A stretch of DNA of 64,000 bases from Nitrobacter sp039808345 (GTDB lineage Bacteria > Pseudomonadota > Alphaproteobacteria > Rhizobiales > Xanthobacteraceae). The notes below the pieces were generated by a model, which made no database searches, had not been told where the DNA came from, and was given only the letters and a program-made list of their open reading frames with translations. This document shows, piece by piece, positions 52,939 through 61,213 of the stretch. The stretch covers positions 3,224,001 to 3,288,000 of the forward strand of contig NZ_CP181167.1 in assembly GCF_047824785.1 (NCBI RefSeq), written 5' to 3'. Within the stretch, counting starts at the first letter, position 1, and every line of letters begins with the position of its first letter. The translations under genes were made by a program, and so were the position numbers.

Positions 52939-54546
52939 GTGAACAATCTGATGATCGCGCCGGTCGTGCTGCCGCTGTTTGCGGGCGCGATCATGTTGGC
53001 TCTCGGAGGAGAGCAGCGTCGCAACATCAGCGCCGCGCTCAATATCATCACGTCTTTCGCGCTGGTGGCGATCTCCATTATCCTGCTGCGCGCGGCCGAT
53101 GTCGCCCCGACAGGCGTCGCCGGCGTCTATCGCCTGGGCGACTGGCCCGCGCCGTTCGCGATCGTGCTCGTGGTGGACCGGCTGGCGACGCTCATGCTGC
53201 TGCTGACCAGCCTGCTGGCCGCGGCGGCGGCCGTATTCTCCCTGGCGCGCTGGCACCGCGCGGGAGTGCTGTTCCATCCGCTGTTTCAGTTCATGCTGAT
53301 GGGAATCAACGGCGCCTTCCTCACCGGCGATCTCTTCAACCTGTTTGTTTTCATCGAGGTCCTGCTCGCGGCTTCCTATGGCCTGGCGCTGCATGGCTCG
53401 GGATCGGCCCGGGTCAAGGCCGGGTTACATTATATCGCTGTCAACCTGGTGGCGTCGCTGCTGTTTCTGATCGGCGTCAGCCTGATCTATGGCGTGACCG
53501 GCACGCTCAACATGGCGGATCTGGCCACGCGCATTCCGGCGATCGGCGCGCAGGATCGCGGGCTGCTGGAGGCCGGAGCCGGCATCCTCGGCATTGCGTT
53601 TCTCGTCAAGGCCGGGATGTGGCCGCTGTGCTTCTGGCTCCCCGGCACCTATGCGGCCGCGCCGCCGCCGGTGGCGGCGATTTTCGCGGTGCTGACGAAG
53701 GTCGGCGCCTACATCATCATCCGGCTGTCGCTGCTGCTGTTCGGTGACGGCACGGGAGCGTCGGCTCAGTTCGGAGACCAGCTGCTGCTGATGGGCGGCA
53801 TGGCGACCGTGGCGTTCGGCGCGATCGGAAGCCTCGCGTCGCAGGACATGGCGCGGCTCGCTTCCTTTTCAGTGCTGGTGTCGTCAGGCACGATCCTCGC
53901 CACCATCGGCCTGGGACAGGTCGGCGTGACCGGAGCCGCCCTCTTCTACCTGATCAGTTCAACGCTCGGCCTGGGCGCGTTCTTCCTCCTGATCGAACTT
54001 GTCGAGCGCGACCGCGAGCCGGGCGCCGACGTGCTCGCGGTGACCCGGGAGCTCTACGGCGACGAGGACGACTCGGAAAACCTGCAGGAAACCGGAATCG
54101 CGATCCCGGCGACGATCGGCATCCTCGGCGTGGCTTTCATCAGCTGCGCCCTCGTCATCTCGGGCATGCCGCCGCTTTCCGGATTCGTCGCCAAATTCGC
54201 GATCCTGACGACCGCTCTCGGCTCTCCGGCGAACGACCTCCCTCTCGCCGTATGGATCTTTCTTTTCCTGTTGATCATGTCAGGACTGGCGGCGCTGATC
54301 GCCATGACGCGCGCCGGCATCCGTTCGTTCTGGGCCTCACCGGACCGCACCATCCCCCGCGTTCGCCTGATCGAGATGGCGCCCGTTGCGGTCCTCCTGC
54401 TGCTCTGCGCCATTCAGACAGTCGAGGCTGGCCCCGTCATGCGATTCATGCAGGCGACGGCGCAATCGCTGCACGCCCCTCACCACTATGTCCGGGGCGT
54501 TCTGGATTCTCCGGTCAGGCCCGATGATTCACGGGGGCCGACATGA
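52939..54546 (+). CDS. mnhD: Na+/H+ antiporter subunit D
   Basis: A 535-residue NuoM/NuoN-like membrane protein. The key Glu is E140 in FNLFVFIEVLLAASYGLAL, and the Lys is in FLVKAGMWPLCFWLPGTYAAAPPPVAAIFAVLTKVGAYIIIR. Proton_antipo domain throughout. Starts with GTG; overlaps mnhE by ATGA. Confidence 0.95.
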   Translation: MNNLMIAPVVLPLFAGAIMLALGGEQRRNISAALNIITSFALVAISIILLRAADVAPTGVAGVYRLGDWPAPFAIVLVVDRLATLMLLLTSLLAAAAAVFSLARWHRAGVLFHPLFQFMLMGINGAFLTGDLFNLFVFIEVLLAASYGLALHGSGSARVKAGLHYIAVNLVASLLFLIGVSLIYGVTGTLNMADLATRIPAIGAQDRGLLEAGAGILGIAFLVKAGMWPLCFWLPGTYAAAPPPVAAIFAVLTKVGAYIIIRLSLLLFGDGTGASAQFGDQLLLMGGMATVAFGAIGSLASQDMARLASFSVLVSSGTILATIGLGQVGVTGAALFYLISSTLGLGAFFLLIELVERDREPGADVLAVTRELYGDEDDSENLQETGIAIPATIGILGVAFISCALVISGMPPLSGFVAKFAILTTALGSPANDLPLAVWIFLFLLIMSGLAALIAMTRAGIRSFWASPDRTIPRVRLIEMAPVAVLLLLCAIQTVEAGPVMRFMQATAQSLHAPHHYVRGVLDSPVRPDDSRGPT

Positions 54547-55031
54547 CGCGCCTCGTGCCGTTTCCCCTGGTCAGTCTCAGCCTCCTCGGGTTCTGGCTGC
54601 TGCTCAATGAAACACTTTCGCCGGGCCACATTCTTCTGGGCAGCGTGGTGGCGCTTATCGGCGGATGGGGGCTCGCGGCGTTGCAGCCGCCGAAGGCGCG
54701 GCCACGGCGGCTGGTCGCGATCTTCCGCCTGGCCTTTCTCGTTGTCGTGGACATCGTGCGATCCAACGCAGCCGTCGCCCGCATCATTTTCGGACCCGAA
54801 CGAAAGGAACGGACGGTGGGCTTCGTGGAGATCCCGCTTGAACTCCGCAACCCCTACGGACTGGCGGCGCTGGCCTGCATCATCACGTCGACGCCGGGTA
54901 CCCTGTGGGTGGACTTTAATGAGGCGAGCGGCATTCTGACCATCCATGTACTTGATCTGGTCGACAAGGCCGAATGGGTGGACATCATAAAGGGACGTTA
55001 CGAACGGCGGCTGATGGAGATTTTCACATGA
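54543..55031 (+). CDS. mnhE: Na+/H+ antiporter subunit E
   Basis: A 162-residue subunit with the MrpE pattern: LSLLGFWLLLNETLSPGHILLGSVVALIGGW, then LVAIFRLAFLVVVDIVRSNAAVARIIFGP and LACIITSTPGTLWVDFNEASGILTIHVLD. Overlaps mnhD and mnhF by four bases each. Confidence 0.94.
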   Translation: MTRLVPFPLVSLSLLGFWLLLNETLSPGHILLGSVVALIGGWGLAALQPPKARPRRLVAIFRLAFLVVVDIVRSNAAVARIIFGPERKERTVGFVEIPLELRNPYGLAALACIITSTPGTLWVDFNEASGILTIHVLDLVDKAEWVDIIKGRYERRLMEIFT

Positions 55032-55306
55032 GCATGATGCTTGCCTGGTCGATCACCGCGGCACAGATCCTGCTGGGCTGCGCAATGGCATGCGCCGCCT
55101 TCCGCATTCTCCGTGGGCCGCGGGCACAGGATCGCGTCGTCGGATTCGACAGCCTGTATGTGAACGCGATGCTGCTGGTTCTCACCCTGGGCATCCGCAC
55201 CGGCACAACGCTTTACTTCGAGGCGGCCCTGATGATTGCGCTGCTCGGCTTCGTCAGCACGGTGGCCCTCGCCAAGTTCCTGCTTCGCGGGGAGGTCATC
55301 GAGTGA
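55028..55306 (+). CDS. mnhF: Na+/H+ antiporter subunit F
   Basis: A 92-residue three-helix subunit with the MrpF signature RILRGPRAQDRVVGFDSLYVNAMLLVLTLGI and a final LGFVSTVALAKFLLRGEVIE. The ATG at 55028 overlaps the mnhE stop. An upstream in-frame ATG lies inside mnhE and is not used. Confidence 0.93.
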   Translation: MSMMLAWSITAAQILLGCAMACAAFRILRGPRAQDRVVGFDSLYVNAMLLVLTLGIRTGTTLYFEAALMIALLGFVSTVALAKFLLRGEVIE

Positions 55307-55662
55307 ATGCGGCAGATGAACTTTCCGCGCTGCCCGCCGTCCTGACGGCGGTTTTCCTGGTCGGCGGAGCGGCGATCACGCTGATCGGCTCGTTAGGCCT
55401 GCTCACGCTCCGCAGCTTTTACGAACGGGTCCACGCGCCCACTTTGGGAACCACCTTGGGAACGGCGTGCATCGCCATCGCGTCGATGATCTACTTCTCC
55501 GCGCTGGGAACGCGTCCGGTGCTGCATGAGCTTCTCATCATCGTTCTCATCATCACGACGACCCCGATCGGCCTGATGATCCTGGTCAATGCCGCGCTCG
55601 TTCGGGATAAATCTAAAATTGACGGAGAACCCCGGCGAGAGGCAAAAGACGAGCATTCCTGA
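55303..55662 (+). CDS. mnhG: Na+/H+ antiporter subunit G
   Basis: A 119-residue three-helix subunit with GLLTLRSFYERVHAPTLGTTLGTACIAIASMIYFSALG and HELLIIVLIITTTPIGLMILVNAALVR, the MrpG/PhaG pattern. Starts at a GTG overlapping the mnhF stop (GTGA). Last gene of the mnh operon; a repeat follows. Confidence 0.94.
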   Translation: MNAADELSALPAVLTAVFLVGGAAITLIGSLGLLTLRSFYERVHAPTLGTTLGTACIAIASMIYFSALGTRPVLHELLIIVLIITTTPIGLMILVNAALVRDKSKIDGEPRREAKDEHS

Positions 55663-55727
55663 TGCCGTCGTTCGATGATTCCCTCATCGTGGGGCTTTTG
55701 AGGACGCGTCGGTTTTTGCGTGATGAA

Positions 55728-55800
55728 CGCCGGCTTCTGATTCAACGACGTCGAACAGACTCGTCGCTTATCTTTGTTCAAGCGTGGTCTTATCCGAGCG
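55728..55800. repeat. Family D repeat with a degraded family C start
   Basis: cggcttctgattcaac-gacg-tcgaacagactcgtcgcttatcttt (D with an E-like start) is followed by ttcaagcgtggtcttatccgag, a damaged version of the gagcatgatcttgtccga start of family C. Lies between mnhG and the converging hypothetical gene. Confidence 0.65.
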
Positions 55801-55816
55801 CTGGCGCGGCCCGAGA

Positions 55817-56218
55817 TCAATCCGCGCGGACCGCATAGAAGGAGGCCACCACCCCCGCCGGGCTGGCGCCATGCGGGATGGTGCGCACGACCGAACCGAC
55901 GATCGCCGGCACTTCCAGCTGATCGGTGCTGTTCGGCCACACCGGCACCAGCCAGCCGATGTAATCATAGATCCATGGCTCGCCTCCGACCGTGCCCTTG
56001 CCCTGGAAGCGCACCTGCATGGGCGAACCGTAACCAAAACCGCCGCGCAGATCGAGCGACCACCCGGGTCCGCCAATGGTCCCCGAAAGCTCCGCTTCGG
56101 ACTGCTCCACGATGGTCAGCGTCCCCGCACCAAAGAGCAGATCGTTGGCTGGCTTGTTGAGGTTGGGGTCGTTGAGGAAGCTGCGATAGCTCCAGTTTCC
56201 GACAAAGGGATTGGTCAT
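55817..56218 (-). CDS. Hypothetical protein next to the multicopper oxidase
   Basis: About 133 residues starting MTNPFVGNWSYRSFLND, rich in beta-type segments (LLFGAGTLTIVEQSEAELSGTI, MQVRFQGKGTVGGEPWIYDYIGWLVPVWPN). I do not recognise a family. No signal peptide. The ribosome-binding site ggag lies before the double ATG at 56221/56218. It follows the multicopper oxidase by 35 bases on the same strand, so the two are probably co-expressed. It may be a small lipocalin-like or beta-barrel protein; this is a guess from the strand pattern. Confidence 0.7.
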   Translation of the reverse strand: MTNPFVGNWSYRSFLNDPNLNKPANDLLFGAGTLTIVEQSEAELSGTIGGPGWSLDLRGGFGYGSPMQVRFQGKGTVGGEPWIYDYIGWLVPVWPNSTDQLEVPAIVGSVVRTIPHGASPAGVVASFYAVRAD

Positions 56219-56253
56219 CATTATTCTCCGAATCTTCCGCGTGGATCGCTCCC

Positions 56254-58374
56254 TCACTTGTGACCCTTGTGACCCTTGTGACCTCGCGCCCGCGCGTGAT
56301 CTTGCGACCGCGCCGCGTCGCCCTGCACAGCGGTGTCCACCTGGTTGGGAAGCACGACGGCGACATTCTGCATCATGCCTTGATCTTCATGATCGAGGAT
56401 ATGGCAATGCAGAACGTATTCGCCGATGTAGCGCTGGTAGCGGGTGCGGAGCCTGATCGTATAGATGCCGCCGGGAGCCGCCGACGGAGGGATCAGGCTC
56501 TTGATCCACAGCGTGTCCTTCCAGACCCCCTTGAGCCCGGGATACTGCGGATCGGGGGGCGTGCCGCCGGCATTGTCGATCGCGCCCGCGGCGCTGACAT
56601 CCTTGCCGTTGGGATCAAGGATCGAGACGATCTGGAACGGGTTGACGTGAATGTGGAAGGGATGGCTGACGAAATGCGACTGCAGCACCCATTCCTGCGC
56701 CTTGCCGAGCGGCAATGAGCGGTCGATGCGCGCCGGATCATAGGGCTTCACGTCAGCCGTGTTCAGCGTGTTGCCGACTTCGAATTTCACGTCGGGGCCG
56801 GACGTGTCGATGAAGAAGGTCAGCTCCTGCGTACCATTACCCCTCACCTCTTCGTCGGCGATGTCGGGATGCGGCGTGAAGCTGGAGAGTTTCGTACCGT
56901 TCTTGAGATCCGCGATCACCGTCTTCTTGACATCATCCGGCATGTTGGCTTCGGCCAGCGCCAGCAGCTTGCCGGTGATGTGGGATTGAATGTCCTTGAC
57001 CGGCGTTCCCGCGGCCACGTCCACCACCGCCAGCAGCCGCGGACCGACATCGAGTCCGTTGACCACGCCCGATTTCGGCGCCGATGCGTCGATCACGCAG
57101 TATCGTCCGGCGTCAGGGAACGCGACAAGCGCATCGAACCGATAGCCCGGCTGAAAGGTCGCGAGTTCGGTCATCTGTCCCGCGCTCATGGTCAGGCCAT
57201 CGGCCGCGACCAGCATGTAGGGGACCGGCGTGGCGCCGCACGTATCCTTGATGAAATCGGCGGCGGCGCCTGCCTTCAACAGGGTTTTCGTGCCCGGCTT
57301 CAGCTTGCCGTCACGCACCTTGAAAAACTGCAGACTGATGGTGTCGCGCACGCCGGCATGGATCATGCGCCAGCGCTCGATCTCGCCCTGCTTCGCCTTG
57401 AGCGGATTGTCGGGATTGAAGACCAGCCCGTTGAGCGAGGTATAGCGGCCTGACGCGGGCCAGGTCCCCGGACCGAACTGATCGTAGCCCTCGATGCCGC
57501 CGACATCGCCCGGATCGCAGATGTACCGCCCATCGGCGTCCTGCTTGATCGGGCCGAGTTCACCCGGCTTGGGCGCGGGCCCGCGGCAGGCATACTGGAT
57601 CTGCTGCATCACCAGCACCCGCTCCGGAATGGCCGATTTCGGGATCAGCGTGTCGAGGTCACCATGCGCGGTTGGCGACGGCGGGCGATCGCCGCGAATG
57701 ATCAGGGCGCCCGCCATGCCACTGGAGACCTGCAGCGCGGTCGAGCCATGGCGGTGGGTGTGATACCAGAAGGTGCCGGACGGGTGATCCGAGGGGATAT
57801 TGTATTCGTAGGTGAACCGCGTTTGCGGATCGATCGACAGCAGGACGTTGTCGCTGTTGCCGGTCGGGCTTACCCATAGCCCGTGGGTGTGGAGATTGGT
57901 GCCGTTGAAGCAATGAGGAATATCCGGCATCTGCGCCCCCGGCATGCAGCCGGGATCACCGGGCTGCGGGCCCGCGGGCAAGGTGTTGTCGAGGGTGATG
58001 CGCACGGTATCGCCGGGAATTGCCTCGATCGTCGGCGAAACAAAGGGATCGTTCGGGTTGACACCCTTTCCGGTGTAGCCACGCAAACGAACCTTATCGT
58101 ATCCATCCTTCGACGGGTTATAGATCTGACTGTCGATATATTCGATCTTGAGATCGAGTTGACGGTCGCCGCGTACAGGCTCCGTGCTTCCGGGGATCGG
58201 CGCGGCGGGGGCCAGCTTCTTGAAGGCCGGCTTGGCGATCGGCGCCCGCTGGTCCTGCAGCACAGCGGGATTGTTGATCTCGGCCGCCGCCGGAATGGCC
58301 CCGGCAAGTGCTACGCCACCGACAAAAATTCCCGCCAGATATCCGGCGCGCGCTACAGATCCGCCACGCGACAT
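56254..58374 (-). CDS. Three-domain multicopper oxidase
   Basis: A 706-residue exported oxidase. After a signal (AGYLAGIFVGGVALAGAIPAAA) all four copper motifs are seen: NLHTHGLW, FWYHTHRHGS, SHPFHIHVNPFQIV and LHCHILDHEDQGMM. These give one type 1 and one trinuclear centre with the axial Met. Inserted regions make it longer than laccases of about 500 residues; substrate unknown (bilirubin-, metal- or phenol-oxidase types share the pattern). Start at the ATG at 58374 (site ggggggcg). The C terminus ends GHKGHKGHK, from a 9-bp tandem repeat at 56257-56283. Confidence 0.9.
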   Translation of the reverse strand: MSRGGSVARAGYLAGIFVGGVALAGAIPAAAEINNPAVLQDQRAPIAKPAFKKLAPAAPIPGSTEPVRGDRQLDLKIEYIDSQIYNPSKDGYDKVRLRGYTGKGVNPNDPFVSPTIEAIPGDTVRITLDNTLPAGPQPGDPGCMPGAQMPDIPHCFNGTNLHTHGLWVSPTGNSDNVLLSIDPQTRFTYEYNIPSDHPSGTFWYHTHRHGSTALQVSSGMAGALIIRGDRPPSPTAHGDLDTLIPKSAIPERVLVMQQIQYACRGPAPKPGELGPIKQDADGRYICDPGDVGGIEGYDQFGPGTWPASGRYTSLNGLVFNPDNPLKAKQGEIERWRMIHAGVRDTISLQFFKVRDGKLKPGTKTLLKAGAAADFIKDTCGATPVPYMLVAADGLTMSAGQMTELATFQPGYRFDALVAFPDAGRYCVIDASAPKSGVVNGLDVGPRLLAVVDVAAGTPVKDIQSHITGKLLALAEANMPDDVKKTVIADLKNGTKLSSFTPHPDIADEEVRGNGTQELTFFIDTSGPDVKFEVGNTLNTADVKPYDPARIDRSLPLGKAQEWVLQSHFVSHPFHIHVNPFQIVSILDPNGKDVSAAGAIDNAGGTPPDPQYPGLKGVWKDTLWIKSLIPPSAAPGGIYTIRLRTRYQRYIGEYVLHCHILDHEDQGMMQNVAVVLPNQVDTAVQGDAARSQDHARARGHKGHKGHK
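56257..56283. repeat. 9-bp tandem repeat, three copies, at the 3' end of the multicopper oxidase gene
   Basis: cttgtgacc is repeated three times exactly, coding for GHK x3 on the minus strand directly before the stop codon. A His-bearing tail could bind copper, but it may only reflect slippage. Confidence 0.85.
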
Positions 58375-58488
58375 ACGCCCCCCCTTAAATTGCCCGGCTT
58401 GAAAATTGAAAAGCTCCTCGCCTTCCCGCAAATATAATGCGCCACATACAAGGCCATGTCGAGCCTTTGATGCAGGGAACGGCGAGAT

Positions 58489-58556
58489 ATACTACGTATT
58501 CCAAGTATAATAAGTTTATTTACTTATTTACGCTGACTTTCCTATTGTTTTAACGG
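58489..58556 (-). promoter_or_regulatory. AT-rich promoter-like island upstream of the multicopper oxidase
   Basis: A stretch of about 65 bases with very low GC, sharply unlike its surroundings, lies 115-180 bases before the multicopper oxidase start. It holds a -10-like TATTATACTT on the minus strand and an imperfect palindrome with arms AAGTA/TACTT (58503-58525). It could be a promoter with operator or a leftover of transferred DNA. Confidence 0.45.
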
Positions 58557-58594
58557 TGCAACGCCACCCTCCGCGGTTGGGCCCGCGGGATTTT

Positions 58595-58629
58595 GAATCG
58601 GATTCAACGCGGTTGAAACCGACTCTAGG
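58595..58629. repeat. Family D repeat overlapping the stop of the 72-residue gene
   Basis: gaatcggattcaac-gcg-gttgaaaccgactctagg: inverted arms with the family D centre, in reverse orientation to the copy at 40203. Its ctag end supplies the TAG stop of the gene at 58625-58843. Confidence 0.7.
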
Positions 58630-58843
58630 AAACGTCGGTCGGGAGCTTGCCTTCGAGCTGCAACTCGACCTCCTCATTCACCTGCCTGACATAAAGACCG
58701 CGCCGCGAGGCATGAACGTCCCGATAATCCGAGGCGGGAATGTTCGTAATCAGACCTGAACGCAGCGCCCGTCTCCATGCCTCAAGCTCGGTCGGGGCAG
58801 CCGCACCGATGCATTGATCCTGGTAGAATAAAGCGTATGCCAT
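58625..58843 (-). CDS. Small hypothetical protein (72 residues)
   Basis: Starts MAYALFYQDQCIGAAAPTE with a very good ribosome-binding site (gaagaagga) and reads on through WRRALRSGLITNIPASDYRDVHASRRGLYVRQVNEEVELQLEG. Soluble; no family recognised. The TAG stop is provided by a dispersed repeat, so an older, longer 3' end may have been cut off. Monocistronic. Confidence 0.65.
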   Translation of the reverse strand: MAYALFYQDQCIGAAAPTELEAWRRALRSGLITNIPASDYRDVHASRRGLYVRQVNEEVELQLEGKLPTDVS

Positions 58844-58937
58844 TGTTCCTTCTTCCTCTCATACTCCACCTTCAACGAGGCGCAACCTTCAACGTGGCGG
58901 AAGGCGAATCGTCCCCTCGCAACGCCATCTCTTCATT

Positions 58938-59000
58938 CACTTTCAGATGAAGGGTTGCACTTTCAGATGAAAGGCTTGCGCTTTCAGATGAAGGGTCTGC
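58938..59000. repeat. Tandem repeat of about 20 bp, three copies
   Basis: ctttcagatgaagggttgca-type units begin at 58940, 58960 and 58981 (periods 20 and 21) with one base changed in the second. The third copy covers the stop codon and last residues (RPFI) of the SDR gene. Confidence 0.8.
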
Positions 59001-59844
59001 CCCCGGTCACCGCCACAGTGGTGCCGGACGTATAGCTCGAGAGCGGATCAGCCAGCATGACATAGGCGGTTGCCAGTTCGGCGGGCTGCCCGGGGCGCTT
59101 CATCGGAACCTGCCTGCCAAAGTCGGTCACGACCTCCTCTGGCATGGTGGAGGGAATCAAGGGGGTCCAGATCGGACCGGGCGCAACAGCATTCACCCGG
59201 ATGGATTTTTCAGCGAGCATCTGCGCCAGTCCGCCCGTAAAATTCTGAATGGCGCCTTTCGTCGTGGCATAGGCGAGCAGGATCGGATTGGGCATATCCG
59301 AATTGATGGACGCCGTGTTGATGATCGCGCTGCCCGGTTTCAGGTGGGGCACCGCCGCCTTGGTCAGATAGAACATCGCGTGAATATTGACCTCGAAGGT
59401 CATCCGCCATTCATCGTCGCTGATGTCGCCGATCTCCTTGAAGGTCGCTTGATGCGCCGCGTTGTTGACAACGATATCGAGGCCTCCAAGCTCCTCCACC
59501 GCGCGCCGGACGATCGCCTGGCAATGGTCGGGATCGCTGATATCGCCGGCCACGAGAACGGCCTTGCGTCCCTCTTTCTCGATCAATGATCTCACCTCCT
59601 GCGCATCCTCGCTCTCGTTCAGGTAGGCGATGAGAATATCCGCACCCTCGCGCGCGAAAGCGATGGCGACCGCCCGACCGATCCCGCTATCGCCGCCCGT
59701 AATGATCGCTCTCAGCCCCCGCAGCCTGCCCGAGCCCCTGTAGCTGCTCTCGCCATGGTCCGGTCGTGGTTCCATCCTTGCCGTCGTGCCCGGCATGGGC
59801 TGCTTCTGAGCGGCAAACGGTGGCGCGGGGCGGTCTGACGACAT
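58984..59844 (-). CDS. SDR family oxidoreductase (YghA-like)
   Basis: A 286-residue short-chain dehydrogenase with the extended N terminus of the YghA / general-stress type (AQKQPMPGTTARMEPRPDHGESSYRGSGRL). The cofactor motif ITGGDSGIGRAVAIAFAREGAD and NNAA, and the catalytic Ser-Tyr-Lys in NTASINSDMPNPILLAYATTKGAI are present. Substrate unknown. Strong ribosome-binding site (aggaga). The last residues are coded by a tandem repeat. Confidence 0.92.
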   Translation of the reverse strand: MSSDRPAPPFAAQKQPMPGTTARMEPRPDHGESSYRGSGRLRGLRAIITGGDSGIGRAVAIAFAREGADILIAYLNESEDAQEVRSLIEKEGRKAVLVAGDISDPDHCQAIVRRAVEELGGLDIVVNNAAHQATFKEIGDISDDEWRMTFEVNIHAMFYLTKAAVPHLKPGSAIINTASINSDMPNPILLAYATTKGAIQNFTGGLAQMLAEKSIRVNAVAPGPIWTPLIPSTMPEEVVTDFGRQVPMKRPGQPAELATAYVMLADPLSSYTSGTTVAVTGGRPFI

Positions 59845-60303
59845 GAGTAGTCTCCTGTTTGCGCGGCGATCTCATCACCAATGGCAGCCGAGCCTGACAA
59901 ATTCCTCCGCCGATCGCGCCCCAAGGCGTCCGCGAGCGTGCGAGAAGGAATAAGAGAAGGAATAAGAAATGAAGCGATGAACTTCGCACCTGGATGAACT
60001 TCGCACCTGAAGGCCTGGCTTCTGCCAACATGCCAGAACGCAGGCCGTTCCAATGACGTTTACGTTCTGAGCGCCGTGAAACCTCCGGCTATCGCACGAT
60101 CGTGGTCAAAGGCGGCTTTCGCAATTCCCCCGACACGACGCATGACGCGTCGCTGCGTCTCTACGCCCAACGCTTCAACGTTCAGGTGGAGTTGACCGGC
60201 GCCGCGGAACTGATCGAAAGCTGGCGGCGGGATCCGTAGACCTCGACAGGAACCTCGCCCAGATCCCGCGATTATCGGAAGACCTCATGCAAGGGAGCTT
60301 CCG
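59845..60303. other. Gene-poor region with a tandem duplication and a possible gene remnant
   Basis: 459 bases between the SDR and ferritin-like genes. A 17-bp unit gatgaacttcgcacctg occurs twice in direct tandem (59976-59992, 59993-60009), next to a smaller doubling gaaggaataaga. The right half (60068-60239) is an open frame without a proper start; see the separate entry. Confidence 0.55.
60102..60239 (+). pseudogene. Possible 3' remnant of a gene
   Basis: From a GTG at 60102 the frame reads VVKGGFRNSPDTTHDASLRL, then YAQRFNVQVELTGAAELIESW, to a stop at 60237-60239. The same frame is open back to about 60050 with no ATG. Its composition looks protein-like (well-mixed polar and hydrophobic residues), but it is short and has no ribosome-binding site. 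Best read as the end of a broken gene; I recognise no family. Confidence 0.35.
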
Positions 60304-60801
60304 ATGAGCAAGCAGAAACGGCTTCAAGACCTTTTTCACGATACCCTGAAGGACATCTACTTCGCGGAAAAGAAAATCCTGAGCGCGCTGCCGAAAATGG
60401 CGAAGGCCGCGCACAGTGACGAACTCCGCGCCGCCTTCGAAAAGCACGTCGATGAGACCGAAGACCAGATCGAGCGGCTCGAACAGGTGTTCGAGGAAAT
60501 CGAGGCGAGACCTCAGGGAAAAACCTGCGACGCCATCCTCGGCATTATCGAGGAGGGAAAGGAGATCATGTCCGAGTACAAGGGATCGCCGGCGCTGGAT
60601 GCCGGGTTGCTCGCGGCGGCTCAGGCGGTGGAACACTACGAAATCTCGCGCTACGGCACGCTGATCGCGTGGGCCAACCAGCTTGGATTCAGCAACTCGG
60701 TCCAGCTCCTCAAGCAGACGCTGGTGGAGGAGAAGAAGACCGATGAAGCTCTGGTGACGCTTGCTGAAAACCTCATCAACATCGAAGCGGAAGCGGCATA
60801 G
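60304..60801 (+). CDS. YciE/DUF892 ferritin-like protein
   Basis: A 165-residue four-helix protein. The DUF892 pattern is clear: RLQDLFHDTLKDIYFAEKKILSALPKMAKAA, LRAAFEKHVDETEDQIERLEQVFEEI and EHYEISRYGTLIAWANQLG. Glu and His residues in these helices (E in FAEKK, EKH.DET, EHYE) could form a di-metal site. Members are stress-induced in enterics. An intrinsic terminator follows. Confidence 0.93.
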   Translation: MSKQKRLQDLFHDTLKDIYFAEKKILSALPKMAKAAHSDELRAAFEKHVDETEDQIERLEQVFEEIEARPQGKTCDAILGIIEEGKEIMSEYKGSPALDAGLLAAAQAVEHYEISRYGTLIAWANQLGFSNSVQLLKQTLVEEKKTDEALVTLAENLINIEAEAA

Positions 60802-60827
60802 AACTTCACGCCATCTCAAGCTGCTCT

Positions 60828-60863
60828 AAAAGCCATTGCCGAAAGGTGATGGCTTTTCTTTTT
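60828..60863 (+). terminator. Intrinsic terminator of the YciE-like gene
   Basis: Nine-base-pair stem aaaagccat / atggctttt with loop, then ctttttc. Lies 27 bases after the stop codon. Confidence 0.85.
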
Positions 60864-61069
60864 CAGAAGTTCTCATTCAACTCAGAACATTCCCGCGCAT
60901 CGAGCGGAGTGAATGCCATCCGCATTCACACCTGAACGTTCCATGTCGGAACAGCCAAGTTGGAATTTCCAAGTTCGGGAGCAGCCCACCTTCAAATCGG
61001 AACGAAACCTGACTCCTCAAGTTGACCCGATGCCTCATCGGCAGGAAATCAATCTCGCAGGAGGGACAG

Positions 61070-61213
61070 ATGAAGAAGGAAGATGGACGTATCGTCGAAA
61101 CCACCATGGAGGCGCGCGGCGCCGAACGTGGGCCTACCGTGCGTAACGTCCTGGTCTGGAGCACCGGGCTGGTGGTGGTCGGATTCGCGACGGTCTACCT
61201 GCTTTATTTCTAG
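61070..61213 (+). CDS. Small single-span membrane protein (47 residues)
   Basis: A 47-residue ORF, MKKEDGRIVETTMEARGAE then a membrane segment VRNVLVWSTGLVVVGFATVYLLYF at the very C terminus. The ATG has a textbook ribosome-binding site (aggaggg). The frame is open upstream but lacks such a site. The layout (polar N-terminal half, C-terminal tail anchor) is that of a small membrane or stress protein. The TAG stop belongs to the dispersed repeat that follows. No family recognised. Confidence 0.65.
   Translation: MKKEDGRIVETTMEARGAERGPTVRNVLVWSTGLVVVGFATVYLLYF

Noticed and set aside
58938..59000. Three direct repeats resembling the start of a CRISPR
   Set aside because: Units are joined with no spacers and there are no cas genes; it is a tandem duplication.
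60913..61146. 77-codon ORF upstream of and overlapping the 47-residue gene
   Set aside because: It lacks a ribosome-binding site and overlaps, in another frame, a small gene with a much better start.
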